From: Halohasta salina
GTDB taxonomy: Archaea; Halobacteriota; Halobacteria; Halobacteriales; Haloferacaceae
DNA length: 64,000 nucleotides
Direction: 5' to 3'
Assembly (NCBI RefSeq): GCF_024178165.1
Contig: NZ_JAMZIE010000005.1
Location: forward strand, 62,001-126,000
Within the stretch, counting starts at the first letter, position 1. Each line of letters opens with the position of its first letter. This document shows positions 33,142 to 41,976 of the stretch, piece by piece. The notes under the pieces were generated by a model that searched no databases, was not told the origin of the DNA, and saw nothing but the letters and a program-made list of their open reading frames with translations. Both the position numbers and the translations under genes were made by a program.

Positions 33142-33573
33142 ATGGAACCGTCACACGTCCTCGTGCCGCTGGACGGCTCGCCGCTGGCCGACGAGGCGTT
33201 ACAGCACGCACTCACCGTCTACGACTGTCGGGTAACGGTGCTCAACATCGTCACGCCGCTGGACGCAGGGATGAGCGAGGGCGGCATTCTGGAGCCGGAC
33301 GAATCGCGGCAGGCCGAGGCCCGCAAGCGCGCCGAGCGACTGATCGAACGCGCCGAATCCGAGGCCGCAGCCGTCGACCGGTCGGTCGATACCGCCGTCG
33401 AGACCGGTGATCCCGCCGAAACCATCGTCGAGTACACCGCGTCCCACGACGTCGACCACATCGTCATGGGTGGCCACGGCGGCGAACGCTCGGCCGTCAC
33501 CAGACGTCTCCTCGGCACTGTGTCGACGGCCGTGCTCGCCGACGCTCCCGTCGCGGTCACTGTCATCCGATAG
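33142..33573 (+). CDS. Universal stress protein (UspA family)
   Basis: The 143-residue single-domain protein begins HVLVPLDGSPLADEALQHAL and ends with the ATP-binding pattern GGHGGERSAVTRRLLGTVST before VLADAPVAVTVIR. The G-2x-G-9x-G(S/T) pattern is complete, so it probably binds ATP. It stands alone between the divergent MFS gene and the convergent PiT gene; haloarchaea have many such paralogues. Confidence 0.92.
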   Translation: MEPSHVLVPLDGSPLADEALQHALTVYDCRVTVLNIVTPLDAGMSEGGILEPDESRQAEARKRAERLIERAESEAAAVDRSVDTAVETGDPAETIVEYTASHDVDHIVMGGHGGERSAVTRRLLGTVSTAVLADAPVAVTVIR

Positions 33574-33611
33574 CCCTCGGCCGTCCGGTCACGACCCGAG
33601 CGAGCCGTCGA

Positions 33612-34814
33612 CTACTGGACACCGAGCAACGTCGACAGCCCGCGGTAGAGCCCGAAGCCGATGGCGATCGAACCGACGAGCGTAATCACCCAGAAGCCGA
33701 GCGTGACACCGATCTTCCGGCGGGAGACACCAGCCGAACCGGCGGCGAGCCCGCCGCCGATCACGCCCGAGATGATGATGTTGTTGAACGAGATCGGGAT
33801 CCCGAGGGTGATCGCCAGTTGGGCGATAATAAAGCCCGGGACAAGCGCCGCGATCGACCGCCGGAGGCCGAGTTGGGCGTACTCCCGCGAGGTGGCCTGC
33901 AGGAGTCGGGGCGCACCCATCCACGCGCCCGCGAGAATACCGGTCGCCCCGATGGCGAGCAGGACGATTCCGGGGAGGCCGAGTTCGACGCCGTAGAGGT
34001 TTTCGAGGGGGCCGGTAGCGAGGCCGACCTGACTCCCACCGCTGGAGAAGGCGACGACGCTCCCGAGGGCGACCAGCAGGGTCCGGACGCCCGCCTCAAC
34101 CGATCTTTGGGTCCGTCGACGGATCGCCCGAAACCCGAGAGCCGCAAAGGCGAGCGTGACGAGGCCGACGGCGATGTCGACGCCGAAGACGGAGGGGTCA
34201 CCAACGAGTCGGGCGAGGGCCTCGGCGACCGACCCCTGCGCGCGGTCGGGATGCGGGATGATACCGAGCCGGACGTTGGCGAGGATACCAGCGACGATCG
34301 CCGCCAGAAGCGGGATCGAGACCGTTTCGGGAACGTCCTCGCGACGGAGCAGTTTCGCGGTGACGTAGGCGAGCCCGCCGGAGGTCGGCGGGACCAAGAG
34401 CCAGAAGGTGCCGATCCGCTGGTAGGTCTCGAACGCCGGGTCACCACCCAGCGAGAGGCCGACGCCGACCATCGCGCCGGTGGTGGCGAACGCCGCCGGA
34501 ACGGGGTAGCCGCTGTAGACGCCGAACGACATGAATCCCGCCGCCACCAGCAGTCCGGCGGCCGCCGCCAGCGGCGTGATCGCCACGCCGTCGATCAGGT
34601 TCGCCCCGACCGTCTCGGAGATCGCCCCACCCTGTGTGAGTGCGCCGGCGGCTGCGAGAATGCCGATCAGGAACGCCGCGCGCATCGTCGAGACGGCGTT
34701 CGCACCGATCGCGGGGGCGAACGGCGGCGAGTTGCTGTTGGCGCCCAGCGACCACGCCATGAAGATCGAGCTACCGGTCGCAAACGCCACGAGGATCCAG
34801 AAGACGACAGTCAT
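33612..34814 (-). CDS. PiT-family inorganic phosphate transporter
   Basis: The 400-residue protein has two repeats of the PiT signature: FATGSSIFMAWSLGANSNSP with AFANAVSTMRA-like residues near the N-terminus and SFNNIIISGVIGGGLAAG in the second half. About ten TM segments are visible. It would take up phosphate with H+ or Na+. The ATG at 34814 (MTVVFWILVAFATG) is chosen; the upstream open frame is non-coding. It is divergent from ribH. Confidence 0.92.
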   Translation of the reverse strand: MTVVFWILVAFATGSSIFMAWSLGANSNSPPFAPAIGANAVSTMRAAFLIGILAAAGALTQGGAISETVGANLIDGVAITPLAAAAGLLVAAGFMSFGVYSGYPVPAAFATTGAMVGVGLSLGGDPAFETYQRIGTFWLLVPPTSGGLAYVTAKLLRREDVPETVSIPLLAAIVAGILANVRLGIIPHPDRAQGSVAEALARLVGDPSVFGVDIAVGLVTLAFAALGFRAIRRRTQRSVEAGVRTLLVALGSVVAFSSGGSQVGLATGPLENLYGVELGLPGIVLLAIGATGILAGAWMGAPRLLQATSREYAQLGLRRSIAALVPGFIIAQLAITLGIPISFNNIIISGVIGGGLAAGSAGVSRRKIGVTLGFWVITLVGSIAIGFGLYRGLSTLLGVQ

Positions 34815-34931
34815 GGAGAGGGTCCTGTGATAGTTGCTTACTGGTAGGAGGAGACATATAGTTGTGTGTGCTCGGAGCGTCGGACGACCCGCGAACGGTA
34901 GTTCTTTTGCCGAACCCGCCAACGTCCGGCT

Positions 34932-35336
34932 ATGACCGCAGTCGGACTAGTGGTGGCCCAATTCAACAGTTCGGTCACCGACGAGATGCAGGCCGCCGCC
35001 GAGGCGGCCGCCGCCGAGCGGGACGTGGAGATCGCCGAGATCCTCGAAGTGCCGGGCGCCTACGACTCGCCGCTGGCCGCCGACCGACTCGCCCGGCGCG
35101 AGGACGTCGACGCCGTCGCCGTCATCGGCGCGATCGTCACCGGCGACACCGACCACGACCGAGTGATCGCCGACGCCGCCGCCCGAGCCCTAACCGACGT
35201 GAGCCTCGATCGGGATACGCCCGTCGCCTTCGGCGTCAGCGGGCCGGGGATGAGCGGGGCGGAGGCCCGCGAGCGGGTCGAGAAAGGAGCGGAAGCGGTA
35301 AACGCCGCGGTGGATATGGTAGGGGTAGGACAATGA
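34932..35336 (+). CDS. ribH: 6,7-dimethyl-8-ribityllumazine synthase
   Basis: The 134-residue protein shows VGLVVAQFNSSVTDEMQAAA, EVPGAYDSPLAA, VIGAIVTGDTDHD and VAFGVSGPGMSGAEARERVE, the active-site segments of lumazine synthase (the His of TDHD is the catalytic one). It condenses the ribityl pyrimidine with dihydroxybutanone phosphate in riboflavin synthesis. Its length is on the short archaeal side. It overlaps the following aminotransferase gene by 4 bases. Confidence 0.93.
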   Translation: MTAVGLVVAQFNSSVTDEMQAAAEAAAAERDVEIAEILEVPGAYDSPLAADRLARREDVDAVAVIGAIVTGDTDHDRVIADAAARALTDVSLDRDTPVAFGVSGPGMSGAEARERVEKGAEAVNAAVDMVGVGQ

Positions 35337-36484
35337 ACATGGAGTTTGCGGACCGGGTCGGCCGGGTCGAACCGAGCGCGACGCTGGCGATCAGCAACCT
35401 ATCGAGCGAACTGGAGGCCGAGGGGATCGACGTCGTCGACCTCTCGGTCGGCGAACCCGACTTCCCAACCCCACAGAACATCATTGAGGCTGGGCAGGAA
35501 GCGATGGAAAACGGCCACACCGGCTACACCTCCTCGAACGGGATTCTGGAGCTTCGGGAGGCACTCGCCGAGAAGCTGACAGGACAGGGACTCGACGCCT
35601 CGGCCGACGAGATCATCGTTACGCCGGGCGGCAAACAGGGTTTGTATGAGGCGATCAACACACTGATCGACGACGGCGACGAGGTCGTGTTGCTGGATCC
35701 GGCGTGGGTCTCCTACGAGGCGATGGTCAAACTGTCGGGCGGCTCGCTCAACCGGGTCGACCTCTCGCCGTACGGCTTCCAACTCGAACCGGGACTGGAC
35801 GACCTCGCCGAGGCCGTCTCCGACGAGACCGAACTGCTGGTCGTCAACTCGCCGTCGAACCCCACGGGCGCGGTCTACTCGGATGCGGCCCTCGAAGGCG
35901 TCCGCGACCTCGCAGTCGAACACGACTTCGCCGTGATCTCCGACGAGATCTACGAGCGTATTACGTACGGCGTCGAGCCGACCTCGCTGGGGTCACTCGA
36001 CGGGATGGAAGACCGCACGATCACGCTGAACGGCTTCTCGAAGGCCTTCTCGATGACCGGCTGGCGGCTCGGCTACATCCACGCCCCGCAGGATCTGATC
36101 GACGAGGCGAGCAAACTCCACTCGCATTCGGTCTCCTGTGCGGTGAACTTCGTCCAGCGCGCCGGCCTCGAAGCGCTCTCGGAACGCACCGACGACGCCG
36201 TCGAAGAGATGCGCGAAGCCTTCCGCGAGCGCCGGGATATGCTGGCGGATCTGTTCGCCGAACACGACGTCGACGTACCCGTCGGTGACGGCGCGTTCTA
36301 CATGATGATCCCGGTCGACGACGACGATCAGGAATGGTGTGAGGGCGCGATTCAGGAAGCCCACGTCGCCACCGTGCCCGGAAGCGCCTTCGGCGCGCCG
36401 GGCTACGCCCGCATCTCGTATGCGGCCAGCGAAGAGCGGCTTCGGGAAGCGGTCGACCGGTTGGTCGAACACGACTACCTGTAA
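35333..36484 (+). CDS. Class I/II aminotransferase (aspartate aminotransferase-like)
   Basis: The 383-residue PLP enzyme has VVDLSVGEPDFPTPQNIIEA, NGHTGYTSSNGILELREALA, LLVVNSPSNPTGAVYSD, VISDEIYERITY and the PLP lysine in NGFSKAFSMTGWRLGY. It belongs to the aspartate/aromatic aminotransferase branch (AspB-like). ATG 35333 overlaps the ribH stop (ATGA); an ATG two codons later is also possible. Coupling to ribH suggests but does not prove a link to flavin or aspartate-derived metabolism. Confidence 0.92.
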   Translation: MNMEFADRVGRVEPSATLAISNLSSELEAEGIDVVDLSVGEPDFPTPQNIIEAGQEAMENGHTGYTSSNGILELREALAEKLTGQGLDASADEIIVTPGGKQGLYEAINTLIDDGDEVVLLDPAWVSYEAMVKLSGGSLNRVDLSPYGFQLEPGLDDLAEAVSDETELLVVNSPSNPTGAVYSDAALEGVRDLAVEHDFAVISDEIYERITYGVEPTSLGSLDGMEDRTITLNGFSKAFSMTGWRLGYIHAPQDLIDEASKLHSHSVSCAVNFVQRAGLEALSERTDDAVEEMREAFRERRDMLADLFAEHDVDVPVGDGAFYMMIPVDDDDQEWCEGAIQEAHVATVPGSAFGAPGYARISYAASEERLREAVDRLVEHDYL

Positions 36485-36553
36485 CCCGGACAGCACCGCT
36501 GGCAGTCGTTTTTACCATAACGGACAACTGCTCTGCGGCCGCTACAGTGACGT

Positions 36554-37057
36554 ATGGACGATCTCGAAGACATCGTGGAGGCCGTCGTCGACATCGAGGA
36601 TATCGTCGAGGAGGTGGCCGAACCCGCGGAGTTGATTGAGGACTTCGTCACATCCCCGGTGCTGATCGCTCTGGCACTCGGGGCGGCCATAGCTGCTGTC
36701 GTCACGGCCCTGCTGGTGTTCGCGACGATCCTGTTTCTGGTGTTCGCCGGGCCGGTGTTGGTCGTTGGGTTTCTCGCAGTCGTCTTCCTGGTTCTGACAC
36801 TCCTCGCCGTGGCCGGCTTCGTCTACGTTCGGACCGACATCCCGGCGGACGTCCAACGGAAGATCGACAGCGCCCTAGAACGATCCGGCGACAGGTCGCA
36901 ATCGGACGCCGAAATGACCGAACAAGAGGCGATCGAGGCGCTCAAAACCCGGTACGCCACCGGTGAACTCGACGAAGACGAACTGAAACGCGGCCTCGAA
37001 GACGTCCTGACGAGCGACCGCCCCGAGCGGGTCGTCGACCGAGCCCGGTCGAAGTAG
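36554..37057 (+). CDS. Membrane protein with C-terminal SHOCT domain
   Basis: The 167-residue protein begins with an acidic amphipathic stretch (MDDLEDIVEAVVDIEDIVEE), then two or three TM helices (~33-92), and ends with a SHOCT-like helical pair (TEQEAIEALKTRYATGELDE, then DELKRGLEDVL). SHOCT modules are short oligomerisation motifs found at termini of many prokaryotic membrane proteins. A TTTTTACCATAACG upstream (about 36509-36522) could be its promoter. Function unknown. Confidence 0.85.
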   Translation: MDDLEDIVEAVVDIEDIVEEVAEPAELIEDFVTSPVLIALALGAAIAAVVTALLVFATILFLVFAGPVLVVGFLAVVFLVLTLLAVAGFVYVRTDIPADVQRKIDSALERSGDRSQSDAEMTEQEAIEALKTRYATGELDEDELKRGLEDVLTSDRPERVVDRARSK

Positions 37058-37098
37058 ACACCGGCGACGGCTCGTCGAGTCACTGCGCCAGAGGTCGA

Positions 37099-38172
37099 CT
37101 ATTCGAGTTCGTCGGGCCGGGTGCCGAGGGTGACCTCGACGGTCCGTTCCTCGCCGTTGCGTATGATCCGCACCGCAATCGTGTCGCCGGGGCGGGTGTG
37201 GAGGGCGAGATAGCTCCCGAGATCCTCGTTGGTGAGGAGTTCGGCGTCGTCGATCGCCAACATGACGTCGCCGCCGACGGGGTACCGCACCTCGTCGACC
37301 ACAGCCGACGCCTCGCTGGGTTGGAGGACACCCTCGGAGGGGCCGCCGTCGACGACGTTGCTGACCAGCAGGCCCCGCGGTTCGGCGAGATCGTTAGCCG
37401 CTGCGACATCGGGAGTGACGTTGGTAAAGGAGACGCCCATGTAGCTGTGTTCGTAGCTCCCAGTCTCGATGAGTTCGGGGACGACCCGCTGGGCGAGGCG
37501 GGCCGAGACGCCGAAGCCGAGATTGTCGCCACCGCCGGAGTTGATGACCGCGACCACCTCGCCGTCCAGCGACATCAACGGCCCGCCGCTGTTGCCGGGG
37601 TTGACCGCGGCGTCGGTCTGGATGGCGTCGGGGATGGTAAACCCGGTCGGCGCGGGGATCGACCGGTCGACGCCGCTGACGATGCCGGCAGTAATAGAGC
37701 CGTCGAAGTTGAAGGGGTTGCCGATAGCGACCACGTCCTGACCGGTGGCGGCCCCCTCCGCGGCGAACGACAGCGGGGTCGCCGAGTCGGGGACCGACTC
37801 GATGGCGATGGCCGCCAGATCGCTGTGGGGGTCGCTGCCGACGACCTCGCCGGTGGTCCACCGCCCCTCGGAAAACCGGATCGCCGTCGACTCGGCCTCA
37901 CCGACGACGTGGGCGTTGGTGACCGCGTGGGTGTCGTCGATCATGAAGCCGGTGCCCTCACCGCTGTCGGTCTGGACCAACAGGACCGACTCGATGGCCT
38001 CGCGGTAGACGCGGGCTTCGGGATCGTCGGTCGCGGCGGCGGTATCGGCGTCCTCGGTATCGTCGACCGGCTCGGCTGTCGGTGGACTACCGGCACAGCC
38101 GGCGAGACCGGCGAGAACCGCACTCCCGCCGAGCGTAAGCACGCGTCGTCGGCTCGGATCCGCATCGCTCAT
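37099..38172 (-). CDS. Tat-exported lipoprotein serine protease (HtrA/DegP family)
   Basis: The 357-residue protein opens with a twin-arginine signal and lipobox (RRRVLTLGGSAVLAGLAGC), so it is folded before export and lipid-anchored outside. The trypsin-like domain (~55-260) shows the catalytic His in VTNAHVV, Asp in HSDLAAIAI and Ser in VNPGNSGGPLMS. One PDZ domain follows (~265-357: YMGVSFTNVTP, GLLVSNVVDGGPSEGVL). It is a quality-control or regulated protease of the cell surface. A TATA-like GATATTC lies upstream near 38203. Confidence 0.93.
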   Translation of the reverse strand: MSDADPSRRRVLTLGGSAVLAGLAGCAGSPPTAEPVDDTEDADTAAATDDPEARVYREAIESVLLVQTDSGEGTGFMIDDTHAVTNAHVVGEAESTAIRFSEGRWTTGEVVGSDPHSDLAAIAIESVPDSATPLSFAAEGAATGQDVVAIGNPFNFDGSITAGIVSGVDRSIPAPTGFTIPDAIQTDAAVNPGNSGGPLMSLDGEVVAVINSGGGDNLGFGVSARLAQRVVPELIETGSYEHSYMGVSFTNVTPDVAAANDLAEPRGLLVSNVVDGGPSEGVLQPSEASAVVDEVRYPVGGDVMLAIDDAELLTNEDLGSYLALHTRPGDTIAVRIIRNGEERTVEVTLGTRPDELE

Positions 38173-38224
38173 ACTACCTAGGTGTCGGCGGACCGGACGG
38201 TGAATATCTTCCGTTGTCGAGGAG

Positions 38225-38836
38225 CTACGCGATCTCGATGCCGACCTCGGCCCGACCGGTCAGCGAGCCCAGCAGGCTGTTGTCGTAGCTGAACAGGAAC
38301 GGCGAGCCGACCGCGGCCAGCCCCGCCCGGTCGACCCCCTCAAGCAGCCGTCGTTTGGCCCGGCCGACCCGATCGGTCGGCGGGTAGCGCGGCACCGACC
38401 GAACGGCCACGGTCCGGGGGGTTTCGACGGTGAGCAGCACCGCCCGGTCGGTCGGCTCGGGGGCGGCCTCGGGACTGTACCCCGGCGGGAGGTAGCTCCC
38501 GACCCGGACCGGCGCGGTCGACGCCTCGGTGCCGGTCGGAGTCGGGGCTTCGAGCGGCCCGATCCGGGTCCGTAGCGGCGTCGTCGCCGGAAGCTCCGCA
38601 CCGACTCGGTTGGCACCGGCGGCGTACTCCCGGAGCCGACGTCGGGCGATGGCCTCGCTCGCGGCGACGGTCTCGGCGACGACGACCGTGGGATACCGCC
38701 TGATCTCGACGCCGTCGACGAGCCGGCGGACCTCGTAGTCGACCGACTCGGTGGCCCGCGAACGGTAGTAACGCCAGCCCGCCAGCGCGGCCAGCCCGCT
38801 CACAACCCCGGTGACGAACGTCGTTGCCCGATCCAT
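38225..38836 (-). CDS. SOUL-family haem-binding-like membrane protein
   Basis: The 203-residue protein has an N-terminal TM helix (TTFVTGVVSGLAALAGWRYY) and a SOUL/HBP domain (~30-203: YEVRRLVDGVEIRRYPTVVV, then AVLLTVETPRTVAVRSVPRY and SPFLFSYDNSLLGSLTGRAE). SOUL proteins bind haem or other tetrapyrroles, but binding residues vary and none is certain here. The ATG at 38836 is ~25 bases after a good TATA box. The stop lies 53 bases from the protease start. Confidence 0.88.
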   Translation of the reverse strand: MDRATTFVTGVVSGLAALAGWRYYRSRATESVDYEVRRLVDGVEIRRYPTVVVAETVAASEAIARRRLREYAAGANRVGAELPATTPLRTRIGPLEAPTPTGTEASTAPVRVGSYLPPGYSPEAAPEPTDRAVLLTVETPRTVAVRSVPRYPPTDRVGRAKRRLLEGVDRAGLAAVGSPFLFSYDNSLLGSLTGRAEVGIEIA

Positions 38837-38856
38837 ACTCACCGAATCGGGCGGGT

Positions 38857-38865
38857 GTATAAAAC
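38857..38865 (-). promoter_or_regulatory. TATA box of the SOUL gene
   Basis: GTTTTATAC on the minus strand (38857-38865) is centred about 25 bases before the ATG at 38836, so a leaderless mRNA is likely. Confidence 0.6.
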
Positions 38866-38877
38866 ACACTCGCCGCG

Positions 38878-40299
38878 TCAGACGCCGTCGTCGACCGATT
38901 CGGCGGTCGACTCGTCGACGGAGTCGATCCGGGGTTCGGCCGACGCCGGGCGGTCGTAGGCTCCGGCCTTGCGGAGTCGACCCGCCTTCGCCAACACGGC
39001 GGGCGTCCGACAGACCCCCGGTTCGCCCGCAGCCTGCGGGACGGTGCAGTTGTTGCAGTTCTCACAGACGACCGCCACCTCGGGATCGGCCTCCAGCAGC
39101 CGCGCCGGAAGCCGCGGCTCGGCGTAGAAGGGCCGGCCCAGCCCGACCAGATCGCAGTCGGAGCCGAGCAACTCGTCGATCTGCCCCCGCGTCCGGATGC
39201 CGCCCTCGGCGAGCACCGGCACGTCGACGCGCTCGCGGACGCGCCGACACAGCCCGCTGTTCCACGCCGGTTCGAACTCGTAGAGCCGGGAATCGAGCCA
39301 CGTGGCCGCCGCCGCGAGCCGCCGTCGCAGCGGCCCGCCGAAGGCCGCGTCGTACCCAGCGGTGAACCGCTCGTCGCGCCACGCCCGGCCGGGGAACGCG
39401 CCTTTGATGATACTCATATCCCAGATCACCGAGCCAGTAACGGGCACGATCGCGTCGAAGCCGGCGGCGTCGAGGCGCTCGCAGAGTGCTACCGTATCGG
39501 CTTCGGTGAGACGGGGGCCGATCCCCCGAGGAGTGGCGGAGTCGGCCGGCACCTTCGTCATCAACGGGACATCGCCACACCGCTGGCGGATCTCGGCGGC
39601 GAGGAGTTCCAGAAACCGACCCCCGTCGCCGAACTCGTCGTCCCGGCGATTGTAAAAGGGCGAGCAGAACTGGTGGACGATCCCCATGTTCGCGCCCGCG
39701 ATGTGAACGATATCGTAGCCCGCGTCGGTGGCCCACTTCGCCGACCGGCCGAAGTCCGCCGCCAGTTCGTACACCTCGTCGGTCGACAGGACGTGGGGGT
39801 CGTAGGAGAGCAGTCCCAGTCGATCGGCCAACCGGAGGGGCCACGGCGGCCGGGAGACCGCGAGCTGCTGGCGGTCGGGGTGGTCGCGCCGGGAGCCGCG
39901 GTGCCACGTCTCCAGACTCCGGAGACCGCCGTGTTCGAGTTGGATCGCGATGGCTGCGCCGTGGGCGTGGATCGCGTCGGTGAGCCGCGAGAGTTCGTCG
40001 ACGAAGGCGGGATCGTCGACGTAAGTCATGTTCGGGGCGGCACAGCCGCCGGGGCCCCGGACGATCGTCGCACCCTGACAGACGAGGCCGGCTCCGGCCG
40101 CGGCGGCCGGTTCGAGGTCGGCGATCAGCGTGTCGACCGCAGCGGGGCCGTTGCCGGCACACTCCAACAGTGGCGCGCGGTAGAGGCGGTTGCGGAGCGC
40201 GCAGCCGCCGATGTCGACGGGGGTTTCCAGCGAGGGGGCCATCCGAGAGGACTGTTGGGCGTCGACGGGCTTGACGGGTTCGGCCGTGTGGGTCGACAC
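38878..40299 (-). CDS. NADH:flavin oxidoreductase / old yellow enzyme homologue
   Basis: The 473-residue protein is an FMN TIM barrel: ALRNRLYRAPLLECAGNGPA, IQLEHGGLRS, YDIVHIAGANMGIVHQFCSP, VPVLAEGGIRTRGQID and CDLVGLGRPFYAEP. After the barrel comes CENCNNCTVPQAAGEPGVCR, a four-cysteine [4Fe-4S] site as in 2,4-dienoyl-CoA reductase-type proteins, but the second FAD/NAD-binding half is missing. The GTG at 40299 fits a TATA-like element near 40340; an ATG at 40242 is an alternative. The substrate is unknown. Confidence 0.88.
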   Translation of the reverse strand: MSTHTAEPVKPVDAQQSSRMAPSLETPVDIGGCALRNRLYRAPLLECAGNGPAAVDTLIADLEPAAAAGAGLVCQGATIVRGPGGCAAPNMTYVDDPAFVDELSRLTDAIHAHGAAIAIQLEHGGLRSLETWHRGSRRDHPDRQQLAVSRPPWPLRLADRLGLLSYDPHVLSTDEVYELAADFGRSAKWATDAGYDIVHIAGANMGIVHQFCSPFYNRRDDEFGDGGRFLELLAAEIRQRCGDVPLMTKVPADSATPRGIGPRLTEADTVALCERLDAAGFDAIVPVTGSVIWDMSIIKGAFPGRAWRDERFTAGYDAAFGGPLRRRLAAAATWLDSRLYEFEPAWNSGLCRRVRERVDVPVLAEGGIRTRGQIDELLGSDCDLVGLGRPFYAEPRLPARLLEADPEVAVVCENCNNCTVPQAAGEPGVCRTPAVLAKAGRLRKAGAYDRPASAEPRIDSVDESTAESVDDGV

Positions 40300-40469
40300 G
40301 GACAGCCGGGCCGGAGGGCCCCCAGTCGGCGATCCGTTGCGATAGGCTCAACAGTCCGCAGCGGTAGGACTCATGTATACGCTATGGCCAGCCATCAGGA
40401 CGGAACAGCCACCGGCTGCCACGATAGAGCGGTCAGCAGACGCCGACCAGTACGGGCCGCGGGGAAGCA

Positions 40470-41237
40470 ATGAACCGGCGGCTCGGCCTCGCGGTGGGGC
40501 TGGTGGCGCTGCTGGCGGTGAGCGCCGGCTGTCTGGGATACATCACCGGCGGCGGCGAGATCTCCGACGAACGGCTCGACCGCGAGCCGGCCGAACCCTA
40601 CGACTGGGAGACCGACCGTGACGGTCGACTGACCCTCCATACCGCCGACGAAGTCCAAGCCGTCTACCGGGTAAACGCGAGCCAAGAGCTCCGACTCTAC
40701 ACGCCCGCGGGCCTCGGCCGGGAGGAACCCCTCGAGATCTCGGCGGTGCGGTTCCGGTATGCCGACAACGGGACGGTGATCACCGGCACCGAGATCCGCG
40801 AGCACGGCGGCGAGATCGACCAGACGACCGACGAGGTCGACCTGACGGTGCCGGACGCCGAGGGGCAACTCGCCGTCTCGGCCCCGGTAACCCCCCGGCG
40901 GCTCACGCTACCGGTCTACGTCGAGGGCTCCTACGAGGTCGTGTTGCCGCCGGACTACCGGATGGACTTCTTCCTGTTTAGCAACGCCGCCCCCCGCGGC
41001 GCGGAAACCGAAGTGGTCGACAACCGGGTCCACGTCCGGTGGGACGAGGTGACCAACGGGCCGATTCTCGTCCAGTACTACCTCGAACGGGATCTCTACG
41101 TCTTCGGCGGCGCGGTCGTGCTGCTGTCGGTGATCGCGGCCGGCGGGCTCTACTACTACCGCCGGCAGATCGACCGCCTCCACGACGTTCGGGTCCGAAT
41201 GGGGCTCGACACCGAGGAGGACGACGAGGAACGATGA
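40470..41237 (+). CDS. Haloarchaeal lipoprotein with C-terminal TM (DUF5803-like)
   Basis: The 255-residue protein has a lipobox signal (LAVGLVALLAVSAGCLGYI), an extracellular beta-rich domain (~45-205) and a C-terminal TM helix (LYVFGGAVVLLSVIAAGGLY) followed by a short charged tail. It is anchored at both ends. It matches my memory of the DUF5803 family, whose function is unknown. Its stop overlaps the next ATG (ATGA), so it is coupled to the CinA-N protein. Confidence 0.8.
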   Translation: MNRRLGLAVGLVALLAVSAGCLGYITGGGEISDERLDREPAEPYDWETDRDGRLTLHTADEVQAVYRVNASQELRLYTPAGLGREEPLEISAVRFRYADNGTVITGTEIREHGGEIDQTTDEVDLTVPDAEGQLAVSAPVTPRRLTLPVYVEGSYEVVLPPDYRMDFFLFSNAAPRGAETEVVDNRVHVRWDEVTNGPILVQYYLERDLYVFGGAVVLLSVIAAGGLYYYRRQIDRLHDVRVRMGLDTEEDDEER

Positions 41238-41923
41238 ACGTCGCTATCGTCACCGTCGGCGACGAACTGCTGGCCGGTCGGACGACCGACACCAACGCGA
41301 CGTGGCTCGCCGAGCGGCTCACCGCCCGCGGCTGTACGGTCGACCGGATCACCACCCTCCCCGACCGGATCGACGCTATCGCCCGCGTCGTCAACGAGTA
41401 CCACGCCGAATACGACGCAGTGATCGTCACCGGCGGGCTAGGGCCGACCCCCGACGACATGACGATGGCCGGCGTCGCCGCCGCGGTCGGCCGGGAGACG
41501 ACCCACCACGAGGCGGCCCACGAGTGGCTCACCGAACAGGGTGGCTACGCAGCCGACGAGCTAGCGGCGGGAACCGCTGACCTCCCGGAAGGGGCGCGCA
41601 TGCTCCCCAACGAGGTCGGCGTGGCTCCCGGAGCCGTCGTCGACTCGATCTACGTGCTGCCCGGCGTGCCAGCCGAGATGAAGGCGATGTTCGAGTCGGT
41701 CGACGAGGAGTTTTCCGGGGCGGAGATCCACACCGAGACAGTCGTCACCGACGAGCCCGAAAGCGCGCTCGTCGACCGGCTCGAAGCCGTCCGCGATGAG
41801 TTCGACGTCAGCGTCGGCTCGTATCCCGGCGAGTCGGTCCGGGTGACGTTTAGCGGCACCGACCGGGCGGCCGTCGACCGGGCCGCCGAGTGGTTCGCCG
41901 ACCGCGTCGACACTGGCGAGTAG
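41234..41923 (+). CDS. CinA N-terminal / molybdopterin-binding (MoCF) domain protein
   Basis: The 229-residue protein consists of one MoCF_biosynth domain: VAIVTVGDELLAGRTTDTNA, AVIVTGGLGPTPDDMTMAGV and a late LPGVPAEMKAMF. It lacks the C-terminal PncC amidohydrolase half of bacterial CinA. Proteins with this domain alone may be pyrophosphatases for ADP-ribose or FAD, or molybdopterin-related; I cannot decide. The stop codon lies within the first copy of a 15-bp tandem repeat. Confidence 0.85.
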   Translation: MNVAIVTVGDELLAGRTTDTNATWLAERLTARGCTVDRITTLPDRIDAIARVVNEYHAEYDAVIVTGGLGPTPDDMTMAGVAAAVGRETTHHEAAHEWLTEQGGYAADELAAGTADLPEGARMLPNEVGVAPGAVVDSIYVLPGVPAEMKAMFESVDEEFSGAEIHTETVVTDEPESALVDRLEAVRDEFDVSVGSYPGESVRVTFSGTDRAAVDRAAEWFADRVDTGE

Positions 41924-41974
41924 CGATCCGGCGAGTAACGGTTCGGCGAGAAACGGTCCGGCGAGTGAGCGGCC
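41915..41974 (+). repeat. Four 15-bp tandem repeats at a gene's stop codon
   Basis: Four copies of GGCGAG(T/A)(A/G)(A/G)CGRTYC-like units lie end to end: 41915-41929, 41930-41944, 41945-41959 and 41960-41974. The first holds the TAG stop of the CinA-N gene, the second an in-frame TAA, the fourth an in-frame TGA; the third has AAA instead. The unit is a multiple of three, so the reading frame is kept. Confidence 0.9.
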
Positions 41975-41976
41975 CT

